Assembly (NCBI GenBank): GCA_037974335.1
Contig: CM075760.1
Location: 39,977,603-40,041,602, forward strand
DNA: 64,000 nt
Origin: Prionace glauca
Taxonomy: Eukaryota > Chordata > Chondrichthyes > Carcharhiniformes > Carcharhinidae
Direction of reading: 5' to 3'
Positions 1 to 9,036 of this stretch are shown piece by piece (the first letter of the stretch is position 1; every line of letters starts with the position of its first letter). Position numbers and translations under genes: made by a program. The notes under the pieces were generated by a model. The model searched no databases. It saw only the letters and a list, made by a program, of their open reading frames with translations, and was not told the origin of the DNA.

Positions 1-688
1 AAATTCCTCCTCAACTCTGTTCTAAACCGCCCCCCTTTATCTTGAGGCTGTGCCCCCTAGTCCTACTGTCTTTTTTGAGCGGGAAGAGTCTCTCCACCTC
101 TATTCTATCCATCCCATTCATCATCTTATATGTCTCAATGAGATCTCCCCTCATTCTTCTAAACTCTAACGAGTACAAGCCTAGTTTATTCAGCCTCTCC
201 TCATAGCTCAATCCCCTCAACTCTGGTATCAGCCTAGTAAACCTCCTCTGCACTCCCTCCAGGGCCAAAATATCCTTGCGCAGGTGCGGCGCCCAAAACT
301 GAACACAGTACTCCAGCTGCGGCCTCACCAATGCCCTATACAGCTGTAGCAAGACCTCACTACTTTTATATTCAATCCCCCTCGCTATGAAGGCCAGCAT
401 CCCATTCGCCTTCCTGACCACCTGCTGCACCTGCAAGCTGGGTTTTTGCGACTTATGCACAAGGACTCCGAGGTCCCTCTGCACCGTCGCCTGCTGCAGT
501 TTTTCGCCCCGTAAGTAATAGTCCTTCCTACCATTCCTCCTACCAAAGTGGACCACCTCACACTTGCCAACATTAAATTCCATTTGCCATTTCCTGGCCC
601 ATTCGCCCAGCCTATCTAGATCCTTCTGCAGACTATGCACACCCTCCCCACAATTTGCCTTTCCCCCAATCTTGGTGTCATCAGCAAA
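1..688 (-). mobile_element. CR1 LINE fragment (group A), 5'-truncated
   Basis: The minus strand encodes the C-terminal part of a CR1 reverse transcriptase ORF, recognisable by FNVGKCEVVHFGRR, RPQLEYCVQFWAPHLRKD and SYEERLNKLGLYSLEFRRMR. The copy enters from the left edge, so its 3' UTR and tail are outside the window, and it is truncated at the 5' side near 688. It is very similar to copies at 22.1, 24.9, 38.1 and 52.5 kb, so this group was active relatively recently. It lies downstream of the JH segment and may sit in the J-C intron. Confidence 0.9.
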
Positions 689-949
689 TCACAATATTTC
701 ACTTTTACTACATTGTCTCATTATAAGCTCGAAACGTCCTGTAAATACATGAGTTTGTACAGACTGTAACGGCCTGGCACTTTGAAATCAATAATACTGC
801 TTCCTAGATTTAGTAATTTAGAGCCTCCATATAACTTAATTACTGAACACATTGTTTAATTAAGAAACATCTGAATTAAACAGTACAAACACAAAGAGGA
901 TAATTGATTCAAATCCCCTGTAACATTAAAACATGTTACAGAATAAAAG
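689..949. other. AT-rich sequence, nothing recognised
   Basis: No open frame, RNA gene or repeat family could be supported. The last bases, 938-949, are the left target-site duplication of the next element. Confidence 0.5.
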
Positions 950-1193
950 TAGTAAAAAGTCTGACAACACCAGGTTTTAGTCCAACCGATTTATTTGATA
1001 ATATTCTCACAAGCTTTCGAGGGTGCTGCCTCTTTGTCAAGTGAATGGAGAGTTCTCCATTCACTTGACAAAGAGGCAGCACCCTCGAAAGCTTGTGAGA
1101 ATATTATCAAATAAATCGGTTGGACTAAAACCTGGTGTTGTCAGACTTTTTACTGTGTTTACGCCAGTCCAACGCCGGCATACCCACATCATG
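950..1193 (+). mobile_element. Palindromic SINE-like element (family P) with 12-bp target-site duplication
   Basis: Positions 952-1051 and 1054-1153 are perfect reverse complements (100-bp arms, 2-bp loop). A unique tail ending CCGGCATACCCACATCATG follows. The unit is flanked by identical 12-bp repeats ACAGAATAAAAG at 938-949 and 1194-1205, which shows it inserted as one unit by a retrotransposition-like event. Related copies are at 30.7, 32.2 and 33.3 kb and share the same right end. It has no coding capacity. Confidence 0.85.
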
Positions 1194-1205
1194 ACAGAAT
1201 AAAAG

Positions 1206-1834
1206 CCCAGAGCTTTTCTTCATGATTATATTTAATGAGAATTTAACATAAAGTTCAGATAGAATAGAAGAATTGAGTCTGTCATTTATTCTTTCTCTAA
1301 TTCTATCCTGAGTCCAGCAGTAATGTGAGAAATGATGTTATTATTAAGTGCAGAGATAATGTTACTTTTATAATATCATGACATTTTTATATAAATTAAT
1401 ATTTTTGAATTTCAAGCATTTATTTGTCAATCTCGAGCCAGTTTTTGTTGGCAATTTAGTACAACTCCAAAACAATCATGTGAACAATTTTGCTTGAGTG
1501 TCAGCGAATTCCAACTGTCAGAACATTCTGTTCACTCTGCCAAATTTAGACAAACTGTTTGGTTCTAATTGATCAAAGGTCAAATTACAACAACAAAAAA
1601 AGTAAAGAATTTAAATTAACCTGATGTTCATTTTAAAACTGCCTTTGCCTTTTAACTAGTTCTCCCTGTCTGTTTCAAACCCCAAAACTAGGCAAAAATG
1701 CATTTTTTTCCTGAAAAATGAGCACATCAAATACAACAGACTCAGGGTAGTGTAATGTCCCTAACAGAGATGTCCCTAAAATGATTTATTTTAATATGTC
1801 AGCATCAGTTAACATGAATAAAATGCTCTTGTAT
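1206..1834. other. AT-rich non-coding sequence
   Basis: No gene, RNA or repeat family recognised. It may be part of the J-C intron of the heavy-chain cluster to the right. Confidence 0.5.
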
Positions 1835-2011
1835 ATAATATATACATACATAATATATATTATATACATATATAGTATATATATATTATATGTATATACA
1901 TATATATGTAAAAAGGAAAAAAGGTTTCGGAATATATGTAATATATATTATATACATACACAATATATATATTATATACATATATATATATTCCGAAACC
2001 TTTTTTCCTTT
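1835..2011. repeat. TA-rich simple sequence with a 26-bp inverted repeat
   Basis: TATATA-type simple sequence. Arms 1912-1937 and 1986-2011 are perfect reverse complements around the core GGTTTCGGAATATAT, so the stretch can fold into a long AT-rich hairpin or cruciform. The short ORFs through it are consequences of the TAT/ATA repeat. Confidence 0.8.
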
Positions 2012-2369
2012 ATCCCTAAAAGAATATTCAGACGCAGTTTTTATTTCGTTTAGCCAGAACCGCTCAGTATCACTGAGTTGAAACAATGCAAAAACAATTA
2101 AGAAACACCAAACCATTTCACAAATTTTGAGATGAGATTAGGAATTAATTATCTCGACATCTAATTTAAAAGAAAAAAAATACTTGGGAGGAATAATCTG
2201 GCTGCAACTGCATAGAAAAAAAATGTAATAATCCGATACAAAAAGTGCCAAAAAAGCAACGTTTTATTCGGCAAAACTCGCATTCCAGTGAATGCGAACT
2301 TAATCTGGGATATGGCGATTAATGCAAAGTATCTTCTTCAACTGAGCGCTGCTGTGAAAACAGCATGTT

Positions 2370-4962
2370 ATCATTGAAATAGCTTCTGGAATTGTCACAA
2401 AGCATTTCCAGACTGGAAAATTTTCTTGTCATGTTAATTGTGTGAAAAACACAACAGAACTATTAAAGGGGATTGCTGCCAAATTGTTAATATAAAGTAA
2501 TCTTAGGTGAATCGGGAATTATATTACTGATTAAAAATTGTTTGACGTATAATATTTTTACGATAAAACTGGTTCATGAAAAGTTTGTGATTGCAGCAAA
2601 GACTTAGTGTCCGAATGAGCGTTGTAAGTCATGATTACTTGAATTTGTTAACGTTAGTTAAAATTTATAAAAATGCTGTGATATCTTTTAGTTATTTTTC
2701 AAACCTGTTTGTTTTCTCCCTACAAGGATTTTCAAACTTAAAGATTGTTTGCGGTCAACCAGAAAACATCTAAGCTCTCAACGGCACCGTTAAAACACTA
2801 TTTAAGCAACGCAGTAATAATGCCACAAAGCCAAACCATTTCACAAATTTTAAACAGTCACACTGACTGCACCACAGAATCTCCTCAACAGAAATACAAC
2901 AAAAGAGATCAATGGGGGAATGAATCCGTTTCACAGAAAAAACTGCTCAGTTATTCATTCAACAGAATCAAATGTAACATTGCAAAAGAAAACTCAATAT
3001 CGAATCGAGCAAACCAGCGCTTAATCAATTATTAAACTAAACAAAAATCTGGAATAATAGCAATAGCATTGCGAGGACGTGGAATATATCCAACAAATTA
3101 GTATAACAACTTTATCACATTTTATTTATATTGGGTCACATTTCAAACATATTTAAACATTTGGATGATAAAAGTTCCAGCCATCAAATGCCATCGAGAT
3201 TAAACAAATTGTGAATGCAGTGACAAACCATGTTCTGACCAGTGGCGTAAACTGTTATCAAATATGATTTTAAAAATACAAATGCAATAAAGTTTGCCTG
3301 ATTTCTCCCTGCAGTCATGTATCAAGCAGTTGCAAACCAGCAGAATGTTGGTGTTCAATCACAAAGCGTGTAACAGCTCAGTGTCACTAAGTTTAAAAAA
3401 TGCAGAAACACCAAAATAATTCACAAATTTTACGCATTTAAATCACCCAGATATATAATCTCCTCACCAGAAAAAAAAAACGCATCACTGAGAGACTGAA
3501 CCCCGCTTCATGCAGAAACAGCACAATTCTACAAACACTCTCAACAGAATCAAATATAACATTTACAGAAAAGCTTAATATAAATTCCAGCCAATTCACC
3601 CATCACCAAAGAAATTACTGTTTCCAATAACCAGAAAATATTGCATAGCAGCACCAGCATTGTGATTGTCATTGAAATAGCTTCTGGAATTGTCATAAAA
3701 TATTTCCAGTCTGGAAAATGTTCTGGTCATGTTAATTGTGTGAAAAGAACAGAGCTATTAAAGGGGAGTATTGCTAAATTATTAATATAAACTAATCTTA
3801 GGTGAATGTGGAGTTATATTACCGATTAATAACTGTGCAATTTACATTAATTTTACTATTAACCTTGTTAATGAGAAGTTAGTGATTGCATCAACGACCG
3901 AGTGTCCGAATGAACTTGAAAAGTTATGATTTACTTGAATTTGTAAGCGTTAGCTAAAATTTATATTAAAAAAAAACTGTGATACCTTTTAGTTTTGTTT
4001 TTCCAAGCCTGTTTGTTTTCCCCCTGCAAGGATTTTCAAACTCAAAGATTGTTTAGATTCAACCAGAAAACATCTAAGCTCTCAATGACACCGATTTTAA
4101 ACAACGCAGAAATAATGCCACAAAGTCAAACCATTTCACAAATTTTAAACATTCATAGGGACCAAACAACAGAATCTACTCAGCTGAAACACAACAAAAC
4201 ACACCAATGAGGGAATGAATCCATTTCACGGAAATTATTCATTCAACAGATTCAAATGTAACATTGCAAAAATAAATCTCAATATCGAATCTTGCAAACT
4301 AGCTCTTAACTAATTACTAAGCTAAACAGAAAACTGGAATAATAGCAATGACACTGCGAAGAGGTGGAATATGCCCAACAAATTAGTGTAACAACTTTAT
4401 CACATCTTATTCATTTTGGGCCATATTTCAAACACATTTAAACATTTGGATGGTAAAAGTTTCAGCCATCAAATGCCTCCGAGGTTAAACATTGCAGGGA
4501 ACCCAAATTGTGAATGCAGTGACAAACTATGTTCTGAACAAATGGTGAAAACCGTCATCACCTAAGATTTAAAACATAAAAATACAATAAAGCCTGTCTG
4601 ATTTCTGCTTGCAGATTTGCGTCAAGCAGTTGCGAACCTGCAGACTGTTCGCATTCAATCACAAAGTGTGTAACAGCTCAGTGTCACTGAGTTCAAACAA
4701 TGCAGAAACACCAAATTAAATCACAAAATTTACGTAATTAAAGTCACCCAGATGCATAATCTCCTCACCCGAAAAAAAAACACAAAACTGAGAGAAAGAA
4801 CCCCGCTTCAGGCAGAAGCAGCACAATTCTAAAAACACTTCCAACAGAATCAAATATAACATTGAGAGAAATGTTTAATATAAATTCCAGCCAATTCGCC
4901 CACCACCAAAGTAATTAATGTTTGCTATAAGCAGAAAATATTGCACAGCATCACCAGCATTG
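2370..4962. repeat. Two ~1.3-kb tandem units, each with two diverged sub-repeats, 3' of JH
   Basis: Unit one (about 2370-3665) and unit two (about 3666-4962) share the starts TCATTGAAATAGCTTCTGGA at 2372 and 3668 and stay alignable to their ends, an offset of about 1296 bp. Inside, a motif like CCATTTCACAAATTTT recurs near 2115, 2838, 3418, 4132 and 4714 at alternating spacings of about 720 and 580 bp, which suggests an older dimer that was duplicated again. The array is AT-rich and non-coding. Being downstream of JH, it probably lies in the J-C intron. Confidence 0.75.
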
Positions 4963-5399
4963 TGAGTGAGTGGAACATTTTCACTGGATAAATATAGACA
5001 ATTTTAAACTTTTTTTTAAATATTGGGTTAGATTTCAAACACCTGTGCAGTAGATGATACAACCCGCATCCACTAGATGTCACCGAGATTAAATATTGCA
5101 GAAACGCTGAATTTTTTTACAGACGTTCGGCTTTTAAAGTTATCCAACCGCACAATAAACTGAACAGATAAACACAAAATCACAACAACTAGAGATTGAA
5201 TCCCTCAGCAGCACCGTTGTCCAGAAATAGCGGAATTCTAAAACCCCTTTGCAGCAGAATCACAGGAAACATTGTAGAAATTCTCAACCGAGAATCCACC
5301 AAACCCACATATATGTAAACAAATGTACGATTTGTAGGGACAGAAATATAAAACAAAGGCGCATGTAAACCAGTTACTCAAGAAGTGGATGGTTCTTAC
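4963..5399 (-). other. Start of the presumed J-C intron
   Basis: Sequence immediately 3' of JH on the minus strand, beginning with the donor GTAAGA at 5399. It contains one more diverged piece of the 2.4-5.0 kb repeat. No constant-region exon with the Cys-Trp-Cys pattern was seen between here and position 1. Confidence 0.55.
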
Positions 5400-5447
5400 C
5401 TGTAGTCACCGTCACCATGATTCCTTGACCCCAGTAGCCGAAGCAGT
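5400..5447 (-). CDS. IGHJ: Immunoglobulin heavy-chain J segment
   Basis: The 48-bp minus-strand segment reads CFGYWGQGIMVTVTT in the joining frame. This contains the WGQG beta-bulge motif and VTV framework 4 strand typical of JH. It ends ACTACAG followed by a splice donor GTAAG (5399 down), so it can splice to a constant exon. Its 5' side starts directly at an RSS heptamer. It is the last segment of the VH-D1-D2-JH cluster, 326 bp from the D2 signal. It looks functional. Confidence 0.93.
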
Positions 5448-5486
5448 CACAGTGTCACATTCCTTGGGCTGTGTCATAAAATAACC
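5448..5486 (-). promoter_or_regulatory. JH recombination signal sequence, 23-bp spacer
   Basis: Reading toward JH on the minus strand: nonamer GGTTATTTT (5486-5478), 23-bp spacer, perfect heptamer CACTGTG (5454-5448). The 23-bp spacer matches the 12-bp signal on the 3' side of D2 under the 12/23 rule. The nonamer is two bases away from the consensus GGTTTTTGT. Confidence 0.92.
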
Positions 5487-5811
5487 GTCCCTGCATAAAA
5501 CAGACAGAAAATCACCATTATTTGAAATATTCACAAAGCAGAGGAAAAGCAAAATCAATTAATGTTCATTAACTTATAGTTGTATTTCTGGATACCATTT
5601 GCCATTCATAAATGACCCTAATGTTTTAAATTGCACAGAGTAACACATGAACATGTTCTTGAAAACACCAACTGCTAATTGAGTAATTATCAAGATTTTC
5701 CATTTTCTTTCTTGTCATGTGGCCAGTGTTGGACATAAATAATACTGTACTGTAATTAAAGTAGGGATTTAAAAGTCACACTGATCCAGCTTCAATCAAT
5801 CAGTGCTGAGG
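5487..5811. other. D2-J spacer DNA
   Basis: Non-coding spacer of normal length for a shark heavy-chain cluster; nothing else recognised. Confidence 0.6.
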
Positions 5812-5879
5812 GGTTTTAGTATTGACAGTAACTGCTGTGCCATTCAGTTATCACAGTGCGACACAACATGACAAATACT
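5812..5879 (-). other. IGHD: Heavy-chain D2 segment with 12-bp RSSs on both sides
   Basis: On the minus strand: nonamer AGTATTTGT, 12-bp spacer CATGTTGTGTCG and heptamer CACTGTG; then the 12-bp coding core ATAACTGAATGG (5851-5840); then heptamer CACAGCA, 12-bp spacer GTTACTGTCAAT and nonamer ACTAAAACC. Both signals have 12-bp spacers. This allows joining to the 22-bp signal of D1 and the 23-bp signal of JH, as in shark D2 segments. The core is too short for an ORF and was found only from its signals. Confidence 0.88.
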
Positions 5880-6190
5880 GCGGCCGGTTGTTTACTGTAA
5901 AATACAGAGATTTGATTTTACTGCAATTTCGAAAGCTTGTTTCCATGCCGTTTAAAAGTGAGCCAGTGAGATATTTATTTTTTTACTGGTCATGATATTG
6001 ACAAAAGGGGTTAGAAACCTTAAAACTTTCTGTGTACATTCACCATGTAAATAAATGAAATAAATCTGAAGTTCTATAACAATTTTAAGTTATAAAGCAA
6101 TGCTGCTTCTACCTATTATTTTGTTGAATTTTCACTTTGTTTGGCATTCGGCAGTGCTACTGATCACATATTAAGCGAAATCCTCTCTGA
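5880..6190. other. D1-D2 spacer DNA
   Basis: About 310 bp between the two D signals; no further feature recognised. Confidence 0.6.
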
Positions 6191-6272
6191 GGTTTTTGTA
6201 TGAGGATGTCGCTTTTCTCAGCACTGTGACAAACTGATGTATCTCACAGTAACGCACACCCATACAAAAACT
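6191..6272 (-). other. IGHD: Heavy-chain D1 segment with 12-bp and 22-bp RSSs
   Basis: On the minus strand: nonamer AGTTTTTGT, 12-bp spacer ATGGGTGTGCGT and heptamer TACTGTG; then the 16-bp coding core AGATACATCAGTTTGT (6244-6229); then consensus heptamer CACAGTG (6228-6222), a 22-bp spacer (6221-6200) and consensus nonamer ACAAAAACC (6199-6191). The 12-bp side faces VH and the 22-bp side faces D2, which permits D1-D2 joining. This asymmetric 12/22 arrangement is the known shark D1 pattern. Confidence 0.9.
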
Positions 6273-6609
6273 GGAGTGACTCTGTTCAGTCCTGCCGCTC
6301 AATATTCACTTCTAATGGACCATTAGTTCTGCTCTAATTTAAAATGTAGGCAGCTATTTATATAATACAATCTGTCAGAAATACTAAAAGGGGTAATATA
6401 TCCAGTGTTGTAATTGCAGAAACTACAATAAGTGAAAATCTCTCCCTGTTATATCTGTGAGTTTGTTAAATTTTACTGTTAAATGCTTTCTCTGTTACTT
6501 TTTTTTAAAAACGATTATGATTTGGCTCTGATCACTGTCGGTTTTATCATGTTTAATACTGGTATTTACCTTCCAGTTATAATGGAAGTTGCTGAATTCC
6601 GTCTGGAGC
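6273..6609. other. V-D1 spacer DNA
   Basis: About 340 bp of non-coding DNA between the D1 and VH signals; nothing else recognised. Confidence 0.6.
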
Positions 6610-6648
6610 TGTTCTTGTCCGGGTCCAGCCCTGGTTCCTCTCGCTGTG
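6610..6648 (-). promoter_or_regulatory. VH recombination signal sequence, 23-bp spacer
   Basis: Directly after the VH end on the minus strand: heptamer CACAGCG (6648-6642), 23-bp spacer (6641-6619), nonamer ACAAGAACA (6618-6610). The heptamer differs from CACAGTG at one base and the nonamer from ACAAAAACC at two, so it should be usable. It pairs with the 12-bp signal 5' of D1. Confidence 0.92.
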
Positions 6649-7139
6649 CTCTCTTGCACAGTAATAGATGGCGGTGTCTTCGATTCTAAGGTTCGACATG
6701 GCCAAAACGAAGATGCTGTTTGAAAGGTCTTTGGACGGAGTAAATCGATTCTGAATCCCTGGGGCGTAGTAGACGGTGTTAGATGAATCGTAGTAGAGGG
6801 TCAACCATTCCAACCCCTGTCCGGGAACCTGTCTGATCCAGCCCATCCAGTAGCTGTCAAAATTGAACCCGCTGGTTTTACAGGTCAGTCTCAGGGAGCC
6901 TCCGGGACGCCCGGTCTCTGCCTCTGGCTGAGTCAACACAACCTCCGACTGGACATCTGTAAAAAAAAGATCAAAGAACCCGAGGATTAAACTGGTGACA
7001 TGATTGCTTACTCTGGAACATTCCAGAGACAGGCTAACATTAAGAAAGAAACAGTGGGAGATTTAGACAATAATAATAAAAAAAAATACTCACCGGATAA
7101 GAAAGTCAGCAACAGACTGAGAGAAATGGCCGACCTCAT
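6649..7139 (-). CDS. IGHV: Immunoglobulin heavy-chain variable segment (VH), leader plus V exon
   Basis: Germline VH segment encoding the antigen-binding domain of a secreted or membrane antibody heavy chain after V-D-J joining. Exon 1 (7139-7094) encodes the hydrophobic signal peptide [15 protein letters not shown] and ends at donor GTGAGT. An intron of about 137 bp ends in TTTTACAG. Exon 2 (6956-6649) encodes [20 protein letters not shown], the first conserved Cys in [10 protein letters not shown], the conserved Trp in [19 protein letters not shown]2 YYDSSNT and the second Cys in [11 protein letters not shown]. The frame is open throughout. FR1 with VLTQPEAE is the usual shark form. A 23-RSS follows at once. 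It looks functional and unjoined, in the same orientation as D1, D2 and JH. Confidence 0.95.
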
Positions 7140-7224
7140 CTTTCTGCTGATTTGGGGGAAATGGTTGTGTCAGGAACTCAGTGAACAAACCAGCTCCCGG
7201 ATTGTTGGATTCCGGTCCCAGTGA

Positions 7225-7245
7225 GCGGTATTTAAATACCCGGCA
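7225..7245 (-). promoter_or_regulatory. Putative VH promoter TATA-like palindrome
   Basis: GGTATTTAAATACC (7228-7241) is a perfect 14-bp palindrome with a TATA-like core about 90 bp upstream of the VH ATG. A GC-rich GGGCGGC motif lies just upstream on the opposite side. I see no octamer ATGCAAAT or its complement within about 200 bp. The assignment rests on position and composition only. Confidence 0.45.
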
Positions 7246-7865
7246 GAAGGGGGCGGCTTTCCAGGCGCCGCCTGTTGATTCCCTGCTGGAGGCGGCGCCT
7301 GGATCCACGTCCCACCTTCCACACCCCCAACAGAATGGACTCGGAGATTTACAATAGATTAATATTAAAATGGGCATTTTATCTGTGTTGGGATATTTGT
7401 TTAGCTGAATCTGTTCATTGTATTGTCTCCATTATTTCTGATGATTATATTGCAGTTCATCATTTTTTAATTTAAAACAAAACAAATTCCTTTGTAAATA
7501 TGGTGCTCTTATTACCACGCTCCCAAGAAGAACACAAATCAAAAAAATGCTGAAATAACATCTTTGGTAAGTAAAGACACCGTCAGTCTATTTTGCAACA
7601 ATTCAGAGTCTCTGTCACATTACAATAATAAAGCATAATTAATCAAAACAGTTTTACCGATTTCTGTAATTAAATGCAGGACATGAACAAAATGATTCTA
7701 TTTACTGTGTGGATGGCTATCACTGTACAATTTGGGTTTGGAGATGAGACGAAACTCTTACAGAAAACAATGTTTCTCCTTATATTTGTTAAACTGTCCA
7801 ATCTCGAAGACAGCCCTTTGAAAATAAAAGGAATCCCGCCTTCTTGATAATTAAACAATCAGTTG
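7246..7865. other. Upstream flank of VH, nothing recognised
   Basis: AT-rich sequence after a short GC-rich stretch; no gene, RNA or repeat could be supported. Confidence 0.5.
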
Positions 7866-8168
7866 AACATAAGAGCATAAGAACATAAGAAATAGGAGCG
7901 GAGTAGGCCATCTAGCCCTTCGAGCCTGCCCCGCCATTCAATAAGATCATGGCTGATCTGTCGTGGCTCAGTTCCACCTTCCCGCCCTCTCCCCATAACC
8001 CTTAATCCCTTCTCTTATCAAAAACCCATCAACCCGCGTTTTAAAAATATTTAGCGAGGCAGCCTCCACCACTTCAACGGGCAGAGAATTCCAGAGATTC
8101 ACCACCCTTTGAGTGAAGAACTTCTTCCTCAACTCCGTTCTAAACCGCCCCCCCCCCCCTTTATCTTG
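7866..8168 (-). mobile_element. CR1 LINE 3' fragment (group A)
   Basis: It starts with the tail in reverse (CATAAGAACATAAGAAATAGG) and encodes on the minus strand the last CR1 residues FFTQRVVNLWNSLPVEVVEA. It is severely 5'-truncated at a C-rich run near 8155-8168. It faces the plus-strand copy at 8445 head to head across about 275 bp of unrelated DNA. Confidence 0.9.
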
Positions 8169-8444
8169 AGAGAGAAACATAAAATTAAATCTACTTTTGA
8201 CGGAGAAGTTAATGAATTGGAACGGACACTGAGATCATTAAAGTTCTCCTTCAGCATCCAAATCATTGCAGCTCACTCTATTGGTCACCGGCTGTCGAAC
8301 AATCACTAGTATTGTGAACACAGGATATCAGGACTTTGCGGCACATTGCACAATTCCACGTGAATAAATGTTTTATCTTCAATTGAATCAGGTTGTGAAC
8401 TGATTATTTCTCCACTCATGGACAGCAATGAGAGGAACTCTTCA
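8169..8444. other. Unique DNA between two facing CR1 copies
   Basis: No feature recognised. Confidence 0.5.
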
Positions 8445-9036
8445 ATAACACTGTATAGGGTACTGGTGAGGCCGCAGATGGAGTACTGTGTGCAGTTTTG
8501 GTCGCCGCACTTACGCAAGGATATTTTGGCCTTGGAGGAAGTGCAGAGGAGGTTTACTAGGCTGATGCCGGAGTTGAGGGGGTTGAACTATAAGGAGAGG
8601 CTGAATAAACTAGGCTTGTACTCGTTACAGTTTAGAAGAATGAGGGGAAATCTCATTGAGACAAACAAGATGATGAATGGGATGGACAGGATAGAGGTGG
8701 AGAGGCTCTTCCCGCTCAGAAAGGAAAGTAGGCATAGAGGGCACAGCCTCAAGATAAAGGGGGGCGGTTTAGAACGGAGTTGAGGAACTTCTTCACTCAA
8801 AGGGTGGTGAATCTCTGGAATTCTCTGCCCGTTGAAGTGGTGGAGGCTGCCTCGCTAAATAGATTTAAGACGCGGGTTGATAGGTGTTTGATAGGCAAGG
8901 GGATTAAGGGTTATGGGAAAGGGCGGGAATGTGGAACTGAGACACGACAGATCAGCCATGATCGTATTGAATGGCGGGGCAGGCTCGAGGGGCGGGATGG
9001 CCTACGCCTGCTCCTATTTCTTATGTTCTTAAGAGA
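8445..9036 (+). mobile_element. CR1 LINE 3' fragment (group A)
   Basis: Encodes the reverse-transcriptase C-terminal region (LYRVLVRPQMEYCVQFWSPH, then LNKLGLYSLQFRRMRGNL) and the terminal FFTQRVVNLWNSLPVEVVEA in another frame. It ends in the CR1 tail CTCCTATTTCTTATGTTCTT. The frame change near 8775 shows it is a dead copy. It is more diverged than the 22- and 25-kb copies. Confidence 0.9.

Noticed and set aside
1781-2116. Tyr/Ile-rich open frames
   Set aside because: Products of TATA-type simple sequence and its palindrome.
1-5300. Immunoglobulin constant exons downstream of JH
   Set aside because: Looked for Cys-Trp-Cys domain patterns on the minus strand and saw none; they would have to lie left of the window.
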